A DNA stretch of 64,000 nucleotides from Azolla pinnata (Eukaryota; Streptophyta; Polypodiopsida; Salviniales; Salviniaceae). Positions 46,565 to 58,580 of this stretch are shown one piece after another. Below the pieces are notes generated by a model, which saw only the letters and a list, made by a program, of their open reading frames with translations, was not told where the DNA came from and searched no databases. Made by a program: the position numbers and the translations under genes. The number at the start of each line of letters is the position of its first letter. Position 1 is the first letter of the stretch. The DNA is taken from assembly GCA_037176905.1 (NCBI GenBank), contig JBBBWG010000002.1, positions 62,001 through 126,000 on the forward strand, read 5' to 3'.

Positions 46565-48070
46565 GTCCGACTTGTCATTTGCAAGAAGGTAGGGGGAAGC
46601 CAAGCCATGGCGGCTATAACAAACCCGTCCTTTCTCCCCTGCTTCAAATGACAGCAAAACAACTAGGTTGAAAATGTAGGGTGGAAAGAAAGAAATCTGT
46701 TCTTGAAAATCCTCTGTTCTCTGTGATCTCTAACCATCGCTCTCATGGCACATACCTCTGAAACTCCATGGCTACAGACAAATTCGCCCAACAAAAGACA
46801 TGGCCAGAAGAATGGTACTGAATCCTTAAAATGCATGAATTGGGCATTTCTCTCTATGATGTCAAGAAAAAAGTTGTTCAAATTTTCCAATCCCAAGACT
46901 CCAACATGTTAAGGTCTTCGTCGGATCGATACCAAGGTGGATGTTTTCTAACACTTTTGAAGCCACAAATGATCTGATCGGTGGCACACATCTGCGAAAT
47001 ATGCGAGAGGATGATGCAAGATATAGTGATGCAAGTTCGCAACCGGCAAAAGATCAAGTGCTTTTTTTACTGGAAAAACTCGCTTTGGTACATTGGGTTC
47101 AACAAGCTATTCCAGAATTGGGCCGAGGAGTTTACAAGACAAGCCAATGTTTACATCGAATTTCCGTAGGATGTTTGTCCTGATAATGAACATTCTACCT
47201 ACCGCCATAGTATTTCTCGGGCATATGTATGACGAGAATGGGATTAATCTGATAGTTATTGGACAAGTAATGGGTATACCACCAAGTTTGTAATGGGTAT
47301 AATGTAGTGTTGGTCCTAATCTGATCGTTTTTGCCGAATATTCAAGTTACGTTGTCACGATCATTATCGCGAGGTTCATGATTGTTTTGTCGAAAACAAT
47401 CACATATGACAGGCATGAAATAGAAATTATATCATTACAATTGTCATTCACTTCATTATTTATCGGTTGCATGCATCCATCAGCTCAAAAAGGTAAGGGA
47501 GCTAATGATACAAATCTTCGAGTGATTATTAATAATACTCGAGCAGTTCAATCATATTCACTCAATAATGAGATTGGAGATGAGCACCAACCTTGTTGTC
47601 GAAGAACAATGCTTTTTCCCAATTCTATTGAAAGCTTGGCAAAGCAGGCAAATCACTAGTTATAATAATCCCCTCGAAAAACGTCTCATTGGCTTCTTGA
47701 ATTATTGGACCAACCTTTCTCCAGTCGTATAACTTGCTTCAATTCTATAAGATCCTCGAATTTTGTAACGCTCGTAAACTCTCACGTGGCTCCATACTTT
47801 GGCTTTAAAAAACAGCTAAACCAAAAGTTATCTAATCACCAACAAGGCTTTTAGCTCGCATGGTGCGATCGACAATTGGAAAGGATTCCGCAGATAGCAC
47901 CATATCCATCGGTGCATAACGGCAAGAACGTGATGATTCCTAACATAGATTTCTTCAATCTCTTAGACCTTTTATCAGCCATATGTTATGGTTTACTGGT
48001 GTCCTTGCTCAACACTCTACAATGCTACTAAACAAACCTGAGATTCCCATATATATATATATATTACAGG
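46565..48070. other. Intergenic, with a coding-like fragment near 46980-47290
   Basis: Around 46980-47170 the plus strand encodes a Trp/Lys-rich stretch ('KCFFYWKNSLWYIGFNKLFQ' and EEFTRQANVYIEFP) without a start context or recognisable domain. The frame then stops and similar text seems to continue out of frame. It may be an eroded gene or transposase remnant, but I cannot name it. Nothing else is seen. Confidence 0.3.
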
Positions 48071-48279
48071 CATAACCTTAGGAACCAATCTAAAGGTTAA
48101 CTTAAATGGTTTAATGGTGAGACGATTGGGAAACCAATTGTCTTATAATATACAGGATGTTTATTCTTGTCTAGTGACCATACAGGTTTGTCCTCAATCT
48201 TAAGATAATCATGTTTTCAACTTATCTTGTCTTTAAACCATTCTGATCAACCTTTACATTGATTCCTAAGGTTATATGC
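48071..48279. mobile_element. Foldback (MITE-like) element of about 210 bp
   Basis: The left arm begins 'cataaccttaggaaccaatc', then 'taaaggttaac' and 'aatggttta'. The right arm, in reverse complement, reads 'ataaccttaggaatcaatgt', then 'aaaggttgatc' and 'aatggttta'. So about 40-60 bp at the ends are inverted copies with few mismatches. There is no coding capacity. Target-site duplication was not resolved; (AT)n abuts the left end. Confidence 0.5.
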
Positions 48280-49369
48280 TTATAACACAATATTACTTTC
48301 TTGTAAGTTTGAGAGATTGGAACTGTATGTTCACTTGGTAGCTCGAGTTCTTCTGTGATCGATCGCATTCATGGGAATATAAGGACGCAAGTTTGTACAC
48401 ATTCAAGCCAATTCTGAAAGATTCCCAACCGATTGAAGCGGTTAGCCATACATAGAGAAGAGAACTAAGTTGAAGACCCCCCTGATTTAGCGTTCGATCG
48501 GCATGATTCATCGCGTGATGACTTGTGGAATTCTTGGGAATTGGTCTCAAGTTGGTTGAGAGCACTAACCGATTGTGCTTTCAATTCCAACTCACACACT
48601 TGAAGCTCTGTTCCGATTTCGACGGAACTGAAGCCCCCAGAACATGCTTCTGACACAAAATTGGCTATGGGAAGCCATTTCATCGGGGACGAATTCGCAA
48701 CCTCAGAAGGCGAGCGCCCACTTTGAAAAGCCAAAGTCCTCCGGAGATGATTCATGCAATACGAAACTAGAGCCTGCATCAGAAGAATGGCCAGAATCCG
48801 CATGAATCGAGCAGTTACAATCTCGGTTCACATAGCAGTTCCATGATGGGAGGTAAATAGGATCAGGATGCGCACCCTCGTTGATCAGCGTTCCGTGTTC
48901 TTTCCTTTGTTTTTTTAAAATGGGAATCTGGTGCTGCTGGAGGGGGGCAACGAGAGGTCCTGGGATCGAATCCTCGGAGGCAGTAAAGTATACTTTCTAA
49001 CACAAAAGGATTTGCGAATCTCGGCACAATAATAAATCCGAGCAGCACCAACCATAGAATAGAATAACAGAAGAGGAGTCCGAGTGGATATGGAGTGCAC
49101 CCCACAAACAGCGCACGATCGATCGATCGGCAGCGCCGGCAAAACATGACAGTATCCGTCCGATGATCTGCACTGGCCACATGCGACGGGTGGATGCTAC
49201 CAACCGGCTACATCATCGCATCATGCGAATACGCATTATGCATTGAGATCGATCAATGTATCGTCGGTGCGATGCTGTATCGAGATGGCACAGATCGATC
49301 GACTTTTGGCAACAATCAAGATGCCATCTGTTGGGAGGCTTGTTTGCGCGGGGATCCGAACAACACACC
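48280..49369. other. Intergenic, no supported gene
   Basis: A minus-strand open frame at 48465-48803 starts MRILAILLMQALVSYCMNHL and is Ser-rich afterwards, with no known domain. A stretch near 48915-49080 holds a pol III B-box-like string (gggatcgaatcc) and may be a SINE remnant. Neither is firm. Confidence 0.35.
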
Positions 49370-49680
49370 ATTCATGCATGCATGCACACATACATTCATA
49401 CAAACACACGGGAGTCCATGCATGCATGCATACACACACACATGCATACACACATGAATCCATGCATGCATAGACATACATTCGTTCATGCATGCACACA
49501 TGCATACATACATACATACATACATACATACATGCAATCATGCATGCAAGCATAGACAGACTCACATCCACACACACACACACATACATACATACATACA
49601 TACATACACACGCATATACATACATTCATTCATTCATCCGTACATACATACATGCATGCATGCATGCATGTACGTATGTA
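49370..49680. repeat. (CATA/CATG)n tetranucleotide array upstream of GLDP
   Basis: About 310 bp of cata, catg and caca tetramers, with open frames that are repeat artefacts (Met/His/Thr/Tyr/Ile or Cys/Val runs). Confidence 0.95.
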
Positions 49681-49884
49681 TGTGTTCTGTGGATCGCGTC
49701 ATCCATGTCCGGTCGATGCACATGCACATCCACATGCACACCCACGCGCACATCCACATGCACATGCACATGCAGGGCACCGTACACGTCCCGTATACGG
49801 TCGTCCATATACGGCGCATATACGGCGTCGTCTTCCTCATGCAAGCAGGCGAGCGAGCAAAGCAATGCGCTGCAGAAGAGAGAC

Positions 49885-49888
<4 letters not shown>

Positions 49889-49922
<34 letters not shown>
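49889..49922. repeat. (GA)n microsatellite upstream of GLDP
   Basis: A near-perfect GA run of about 34 bp, some 590 bp upstream of the GLDP ATG. It is followed by a 'catcgc' hexamer run at 50033-50063. Probably promoter or 5'UTR. Confidence 0.95.
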
Positions 49923-49926
<4 letters not shown>

Positions 49927-50512
49927 TGTTTGGAGGCGGGCTCCACGCCACGTACAGATCGGATCGGAGCTGGAAGCTTTTTCCCTTCTTCCTGTCTCTG
50001 TCTGCCTCGTTGCGTTTGGGTGGTCGCCTCGCCATCGCCATCGCCATCGCCATCGCCATCATCGTCGTCGTCTGCAAACACGTCCATGAGATCATCGACG
50101 ACGGCTTCTTCTCATCTCATAAAATCCCCACGCCTCCACGGCTCGTTTTCCGCAGAGTTACAACAGTCGGAAGATGGCGGCGGCGCAGGCGGTGCAGCTG
50201 GCCATGGATCTCTGAGCTCCCGCCGTTCCATCCACCATTTCTTCTCTGCTGCAAGCTTCTCCGGGGAAAACTCGCTTCCCTCCCGCCGTCCCTCTGCATC
50301 CAGATCTGACCCCACACCTGATCCGACGTTAGTTTCCGTAGACAAAGCTTCCCAGACAGTTTGCAAGAGATCCATGCGCCACAGATTCCGTTTGATCTGT
50401 TTCTAGGGTTTGCCATAGATCCTGCACTCGGGGAAGCCCTAAGTCCCTTCCCACCCCCCCCCCCCCTTCTTCGTGCGAATCCCTTGAAGAAGCAGCAGCA
50501 GCACAGTTCACC

Positions 50513-53500
50513 ATGTCTGGGATCGTTGCGATCTGGAGGGCTTCCCGGAGGAATGCAGCAGGATCAGCAGGCCTCTCATCTCTTCTCCGTCTCGCGGGAT
50601 CAAGAACCAGGAGTTGTGCCGGCGATGAGCCCCGGGGAATCGCGAGGGAATATTCCGCGCGCCGCGGAATCTCGGCGCAAGCCCTCGGGCCCAGCGACAC
50701 CTTCCCGCGGCGCCACATCGGCGCCACATCAGCGGAGCAAGATCGCATGGCGAGGATCTGCGGCTTCGATTCCCTCGATGCGCTCATCGAAGCCACAGTC
50801 CCCGCCTCGATCCGAAGGCCCGAGCTGAAGCTGCCGAGATTCGGCCGCGGCCTCACCGAATCGCAGATGATCGCGCACATGAGGTCCTTGGCTTCCAAGA
50901 ACAAGATCCTCCGATCCTTCCTCGGGATGGGCTACTACAACACCCATGTGCCTCCTGTCATCATCAGGAATGTGCTGGAGAATCCTGGCTGGTACACGCA
51001 GTATACTCCCTACCAGGCCGAGATCGCGCAAGGGAGGCTCGAATCGCTCCTCAACTTCCAAACCATGGTCACAGACCTCACCAGCATGCCCATGTCCAAT
51101 GCGTCTTTGCTGGACGAGGCCACCGCCGCCGCCGAGGCCATGGCCATGTGCAGCAGCATCACGCGGGGCAAGAGGAAGACCTTCGTCGTAGCCCGCCATT
51201 GCCACCCGCAGACCATCGACATCTGCCGCACCCGCGCCGAAGGCCTCGATCTCGATGTGCAAGTCGTGGATCGCATCGAGGATTTCGATTACGCTTCCAA
51301 CAAGGATGTGTGCGGCGTGCTCGTGCAGTACCCGGCCACCGACGGGGAAGTGGTGGAGCTTTCGGAGATCATCGACAAGGCCCATAGGCATGGTGCCAAG
51401 GTCGTGGTATCGACCGACTTGCTGGCTTTGACCATGCTAAAGCCGCCCGGAGAGCTAGGGGCAGACATGGTGGTGGGTTCGGCTCAGCGTTTCGGCGTTC
51501 CGATGGGATATGGAGGCCCTCATGCAGCTTTCCTTGCAACTTCCGAAGAGTACAAGAGATTGATGCCCGGCCGTGTTATCGGCGTGAGCGTGGATGCGAG
51601 CGGGAAGCCCGCCTTGCGCATGGCGATGCAGACCCGTGAACAACACATCAGGAGGGAAAAAGCCACCAGTAACATATGCACTGCACAAGTAAGTACTTGT
51701 TTGTGAGTTGCATACACCCCTCTTGACATCGATTATCTTGTTTGTTAACCTTTTTATCGTTATATATATTAATCTGTATGCTAGATGATTCAAGTGTTAC
51801 AGCCATTGATCTTTGCTTAGTTTATTTGTAGGAGCTCTTTTTGTTCAACCTGATTTGCTTAGTTTTGTACATTGTTGTTTTGGAAAATATATCTAGGCAT
51901 TGTTAGCCAACATGGCTGTGATGTATGCCATCTATCATGGGCCAGAGGGATTGAAAAAGATAGCCGAGAGAGTGCATGGCCTTGCAAGCACATTCGCTGC
52001 GGGGCTACACAAATTCGGTCATGTGAAGGTAGAAAACAAACCGTTTTTTGACACTGTAAAAGTTCGGGTGGCTGATGCAGCTGCAACCTCCCAAGCCGCC
52101 CTCAAGCGAGGAATCAACCTACGCGTATTAGACGAGAACACGGTATGTATGTACATTTGTGTAGTGGACTCAAATTGAGCTTGTCTTTGCTGTGTCATCT
52201 CCACCTCAAATCAATAAGGTTGATCATTCAGAGAATCGGATGAGTTATATCTAGATATGATCTACAAAGAAATGAAAATTTTATGGCCCCACTCAAATCA
52301 CTCATTTATGGGTAGAGCTTGTGTCATTCATAGATAACTGTTGCTATGGATGAAACGACAAGTCTGGAGGATGTTGACGAGCTCTTTCATATTTTTGCTG
52401 ATGGAAATCCAGTGAGTGTTTCCAGAATATATTTTCTTACAAGAGTCTAGCATAAAAGATTGGAAATGTAGACTTTATTTGGCCCCTGCATTTGCAAGGT
52501 AAATTTCACTGCCCAATCCCTTGCACCTGAGGTAGATGCTTCTCTTCCTCCAGCACTTCAACGCGAAAGTGGGTTCCTTGCATTTCCCGTCTTCAACTCG
52601 TAAGTCTTTTTCTTTCGAAGCTTTATTAGAGTTCTTATTAGATTGAATGATGATGAAATGCATCGGTCTATAACGTTTTCCTTTAAATTCTACATTGCAG
52701 CTATCATTCCGAACACGAGATGCTACGGTACTTGCATAGGATTCAAGCCAAAGATTTGTCCCTCTGCCACAGTATGATACCTCTCGGGTCATGCACTATG
52801 AAACTTAATGCCACGGTTGAAATGATGCCAGTCTCCTGGCCGGAGTTTGCGAATCTTCACCCTTTTGCACCTCTGGATCAGGCTGCAGGATTCCAGGTAC
52901 ATCCTAGGGTGAACTACCAAAATACAGCCGCCAACTTGTTCCATATCTAGTATAGACTATGTACAAGGTTGTTAACAGGACTGCCTAATGAGGTATCGTA
53001 TTACCTCTGGTCTTCTCGCAATGGTTTTGAATACTTACCCGAGTATTTTGGTTGTTCCCCATGTCTTTGACAAGCCTTTCCCATGAGTTTCATTGATTCT
53101 TTCATTTCCATATAATATATGGAAATGACGATTAGTTGTATATCTACAAATTTACATTGATTCTGTCAGTTCATTTTACTCTTTAGGAAATGTTCCAAGA
53201 TTTGGGAGAACTTCTAGCTGAGGTTACTGGTTTTGACTCGGTATCTTTGCAACCCAATTCTGGTGCCGCTGGAGAGTATGCAGGTCTTATGGTTATCCGA
53301 GCATACCATCATGTAAGTTGTAGTCATATAGATTATCTTGTCGAGGTCCTGATATGATTTGCTTTTCTTTCACGTACGTATATGCCTACATATGTATGGA
53401 TACATACTTCGAACATTTGTGGAACCATATTGTCTCATACGCTACATTGGCCTTCCAACTGTCATACTTGCTTGCTTCAAGATTCCATCTGATGAACTTG

Positions 53501-56254
53501 ATGTAGGCAAGAGGAGATTATCACAGAAATGTATGCATTATCCCTGTCTCTGCGCATGGAACAAACCCAGCAAGTGCTGCTATGTGTGGAATGAAGATTG
53601 TTGTAGTGGGAACAGATGAGAAGGGTAATGTGAACATTGAAGAGCTTCGGAAGGCTGCAGAGACCCACAAAGACAACCTTTCCGCGCTCATGGTAAGCTC
53701 TAAATAATTTACTTCAATCTGAAGGTCTCAAAGCATTCGATGGATTTCGAATGTAGCACTAGGATGTTAACTCCTTTATGCAAATAAAGCAGAGGAGCTG
53801 GCTGAGAAATCATTTACATATTCCTTCTTGGAATTGCAAAAATAGGTGACATATCCGTCCACCCATGGAGTTTATGAAGATGGAATCGATGAGATTTGTG
53901 AGATAATCCACAAGAATGGTGGTCAAGTCTACATGGATGGTGCCAACATGAATGCTCAGGTTAACCACTTGGGAACACACCCCGTTGAGTGGATTATTTC
54001 CTAGTTTCTTTATAGATATATGTGTGTTCCTTTCCGAAAAAACTGATTGTATGCTTTAGTTTCTGCATTATTAGGTTGGCTTAACCAGCCCTGGTCACAT
54101 TGGAGCAGATGTTTGCCACTTGAATTTACATAAGACTTTCTGTATTCCCCATGGTGGAGGTGGCCCGGGCATGGGCCCTATCTGTGTGAAAAAGCATCTT
54201 GCTCCATTTTTACCTTCTCATCCTGTTGTAAGTATCCGTTTTTTCACACCAAAAGTAAAGATTAACAATAGGTTTTGTGTGAGTCTTGTGTTTGTGTACT
54301 CAAGAAATCTGTTTCCAAATGAAGTATCCCTTCGAGACAAAAAATAAAGATCCTTATGCTCCTTTTAAACAAGTGGAGATAAACTCTATATGTGTTGTTT
54401 TCTGCAGATTCAAACAGGCGGGATCCCGCAACCAGAGAAGCTTTCACCATTGGGATCAATTTCTGCAGCTCCATGGGGTTCAGCGTTGATCCTGCCAATC
54501 TCGTACAGCTACATTGCTATGATGGGATCCAAAGGCCTAAAAAATGCGTCGGAAGCGGCAATACTTAATGCTAATTATATGGCAAAGAGGCTAGAGGTAA
54601 TGTTTGATTTGAAGCTTAACAAAGATGCGGTAGTTACTGAGAATGCACACTTGATTTCTTCTCTCATCCTTTTTGTAGGAGCACTATCCGATTCTATTTC
54701 GGGGAAAGAATGGCACCTGTGCACATGAATTCATCATTGATTTAAGACCATTTAAGGTATACTTTATGCATAAATCTCCCGGACGTTTTTCCTTTTCAAT
54801 GGATTCAAGATTTGTTCTACTGAACTTTATAGATTTCAATTGTGACAACGTAACTATATATCAAGAAATACTTCTTCTTCTTCTTTTGCAACAGGCTACA
54901 GCAGGTCTAGAAGCAGAGGATGTAGCAAAACGGCTCATTGATTATGGATTCCATGCACCAACAATGTCATTTCCTGTACCTGGAACTCTTATGATCGAAC
55001 CAACAGAAAGTGAAAGCAAGGTAAATGAAAGTGGAGAGCTTCGCACCGGAGTTCCAACCCATGAGAATGAAAAAACTGCTTATGAAGAGTTGTTGCTGAT
55101 TTTGGGAGAGCCTTACCTTATTTGTGAGCTGCTGTTTTTCTATGTGTGGATAGGCTGAACTGGACAGATTCTGTAATGCAATGATCTCCATCAGGAAGGA
55201 GATTGAAGCCATTGAGACGGGGGCTGCTAGTCCACAAGATAATGTGTTGAAGGTGCAGTTCGAATCACCCAACAATAAAAAGATTCATACACACTAATGC
55301 AGTGTATTTATATCCATCCATCCATCAACATATCTATATCTATATCTATATGTCTATATGTATATCTATATCAATCTATCTATCTATTTGTCTATCTATC
55401 TATTTGTCTATCTATCTATATGCATGCATGCAAGCATAATAGTAATATCTCTATTTAATGGTATATTCAGCATGAACCTTGAGCAACAATCTGCAGAATG
55501 ATGCATATCATCAAGGAAAATGGTAATAATCGTACATGTGCGAGTGCAAAAAGCAGATGGTGATGTTCTAATGCATGTGCATTGCAATGGCCCTATAAAA
55601 GTGCAGATCTAGTTAGAGTACAGCTGCATTGATTCAAACACGATGATGAAATTCTGCCTATTGAAGATTGAACTTGGACTTACGATGATGAAATTGCGAT
55701 TGCAGGGTGCACCGCATCCAGCAGCGGTTGTAATGGCCAATGACTGGACAAAACCATATTCTCGGGAGCTAGCAGCTTTCCCGGCATCATGGGTCCGTGC
55801 ATCAAAATTCTGGCCATCAACAGGTAAGAAAGAAAATATGAATATTGAAGTGCGATTCTGAGCGTCTTGATTATCATCATTTGCTTAATGCATGATCTTT
55901 TGCTGATTTTCAAGGCTAGTAAAAGAAAACCACCACCCTCACACTACTACTATCTATCGTAATTGAGATCGTTTGATCTTTGCTCTCTCCATAACAATGG
56001 AATGCTATTAGTGCTTGCTATAGCAACTCATCTCTTCCAAAGGCTAGAATGTCGAGCCTGTCTCTACATGAAGCACTAATGTTCGTGCAAGTGTTTTCTA
56101 CATTTACTAAAACTTTTGCAAAAACTGATGGAGCTTCTTTCTGAATATACCTTTCTCAGGGAGAATCGACAATGTCTACGGTGATCGCCACCTCGTCTGC
56201 ACGCTCCGTCCTTCGGAATCGGAGATCGAAGAACAAGCTGCTGTTGCTGTATGA
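50513..56254 (+). CDS. GLDP: Glycine decarboxylase P-protein (mitochondrial, PLP-dependent)
   Basis: Fifteen exons: 50513..51688, 51897..52142, 52334..52411, 52499..52599, 52701..52896, 53187..53312, 53507..53692, 53846..53959, 54075..54227, 54408..54596, 54679..54756, 54895..55020, 55154..55252, 55706..55823, 56160..56254; 1026 aa, all phases consistent, length as in the family. It decarboxylates glycine in the mitochondrial glycine cleavage system (photorespiration), passing aminomethyl to the H-protein lipoyl arm. Residues 1-60 are Arg/Ser/Ala-rich, a typical mitochondrial presequence. Two homologous halves follow. The N-half has '[20 protein letters not shown]' and '[20 protein letters not shown]'. 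The C-half holds the PLP-binding lysine at about 761 in '[20 protein letters not shown]', with '[20 protein letters not shown]' and [11 protein letters not shown]. The end is '[11 protein letters not shown]' and a short acidic tail. Exon 1 is far more GC-rich than the other exons. Intron 13 carries a tetranucleotide repeat. Confidence 0.97.
55313..55425. repeat. (TATC)n/(TCCA)n microsatellite in GLDP intron 13
   Basis: 'atccatccatccatcaac' leads into 'tatctatctatttgtctatc' and related tetramers. It lies wholly within the intron 55253-55705. Confidence 0.9.
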
Positions 56255-58580
56255 CGTAATTGTATTATATTTATATTGATACGCCGCAATATCATATATG
56301 GAACAATCTCGATTTCTGAGCAGAGGGTAATCCCCCTTGGTTAGAGGTTATGGCGGTGCTTGTTTGCTTGATTACCTCAACAAAAGTTGTGTAATTGCCA
56401 TTGCGCACCTCTGATTTGCAATGTATTTCAACAAAAGGAGATGAATGGTTTATTGTTGAAAACCGCGTCCAACTCTTGTAGAGACTATTTGTTTTCATCG
56501 AGCGATTGTTTTCAAAGCTATCTCAGCCTTCTGGAGCTCGAAAAACAGCGAAAAACAAGAAAGGCAAAACAGAGAATGGTATCTGATTTCAGCTATCAAT
56601 TACATTGCTGAAATCTGTGCTTCTGATGTTTTGCATAAGATCCCACTCCAAAAACCATGGCTCCTTACATGTAAACTTGAGAAACTCTCTTGGGTACTTT
56701 CTGCTTCGCGGCATCACTCAGTAAAATTAAACCCTTAAGCTGTTATGTCATCAATCTCAGAAATAGTCTCGGAAGCTTCACATCCCTGGTTTATTCATTG
56801 TTGACTCAAATTGCAGTTACCAAAACCTTTTCCATGCGTACTCTTTTGTATTATTGACCTAAAGATTATCAAGACATGGAATCTATAAATCTTCTTGGTA
56901 TATGCATTCACCATGCCATTAGTCTAGATAGAATCTGAGTATCACTTCCTCTCAAAAGCAGTGTGTTTTCATTTAAAACTGTTTGAGCATCTTCCATGAC
57001 GATGAAAAGCCATGTGCTATGAATTTAACTGCTCAAAACAACCCCATGAATTGTAACTATCGTTTTCCGAAGCCCAATGCAGTTGTCGAATTAGAAATCG
57101 ATACAAATATAGACCATTACACGCTCGAAAACAAAGATTACCTATAGAATAGATCATCTCTAGAAACCATCCGAGCTATTGACTTAACTCTTGCTTTCCA
57201 TGTGTTGACACTCGATTATACATCTGTTCAACTGTTGAAATGGTCACGATTATTGACCATGATTGATAATATCAGCATTGGCTAATAATACATGCATCAA
57301 GTTCAAGAGGCTTTTCCCAAACAATAGCAACATTGCTTGATAAAAACCCAAAAGTTCGAGCCTGTTCTATTGATAAATATCGATAAGTTGTTGTAACGGC
57401 CTTTTCCATGTGCTTAATCTTTCTTAATTTCCTTTGGTTTGGCCATCCACGACATGCAAATATATCTAGTAAGTGATTGAGAACGGAGAGAAAATTTCTT
57501 CGGCTATTGTGGCCTCGTAAGAAAGTGCGAACATAAAAAAAAAAGACTTGACTTGCATGTGTTTTGTTGGAGACTGGAGTTATAGAAGTGCACATGCATT
57601 GTTAATTCATTTAAGTAGCATTTCGCTTGAAGGCAACATCGTCATTCACGCCGAAGTCTACTTGCAGAATCAAGGACTATAAATGCATTTATATTTGTCT
57701 AAGCAAGAGAGCATTTGATCCCATAAAGAATATAGGCGTATGTGTTACAGAATACAAGTCTAATTTGGCAAATTACAAATTGCAAGACTGGTATGTTAAA
57801 TTGCAAGACTGAGGTATCCTGTTCGTTGTCATGCCATAGTTTGTTGTTTTCTCAACTGAGCTAATAATGTATGATTGTTACTCGCTAATACAACCACACT
57901 CGTGCTCATCTCTATAACCAACCCAAAATTGGCAAATTCCCATACCTTAACCTTTTTTCCAGTAGATCATCACAGCTTTCATCTTAAACCCGATTCAATT
58001 GATAATCCAAACAGAGATTAACCACCGCGAATCATGATTCCAAACCCACCAATCACGCGATTAGTAGTTAGCAAGCCATCGGTGGAATAAATAATTATGC
58101 CTCTACTTCGTAGAGGGTTGTTCTTCTCATTAATATAGAAGTGTTTTTACAAGAATTCATATCTGATGAATTTGAATAAAAGAATGTTGTTAGATGGAAA
58201 TTAATGGAGAAAACCCACAAAGCATCCTTATTAGCTGGATGGCAATGGAGGTCTTTGAGGGATTCTGTTAGACTTTCAAGCCGATTCAGTTAGGTTCGGA
58301 GTCGATTTCAACAGGGTTTTGTGCCAATTCGGCAGTTTTTTCAACTTCTTATGATCGATCAGCTTTTGAAAAGAATGAATCAGTTTAAAATTCACTGCTC
58401 TTCCTCTCTCCAGCTGTACTTTGAAATCCGGCCAGAAGATTTTGAAGGAAGGAAGCTCTGATGAAACCCTCTGCTTTTCTGGACATGTGCATGACAGACA
58501 GCCCAAAAACATGGCAGAGTGCATTCGCTGTCTGCGCCTCTATTCATGCTGCAAGGAGCTGATGGCATTTCTTCATGGCT
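56255..58580. other. Intergenic between GLDP and PP2C (convergent 3' ends)
   Basis: AT-rich, about 2.3 kb. Open frames up to about 107 codons (57272-57595, minus) have no family signature. No RNA gene, array or inverted repeat stood out. Confidence 0.5.

Noticed and set aside
49236-50406. Several 150-300 codon open frames on both strands
   Set aside because: They run through CATA/CATG and GA repeats and into the GLDP leader, and no domain is present.
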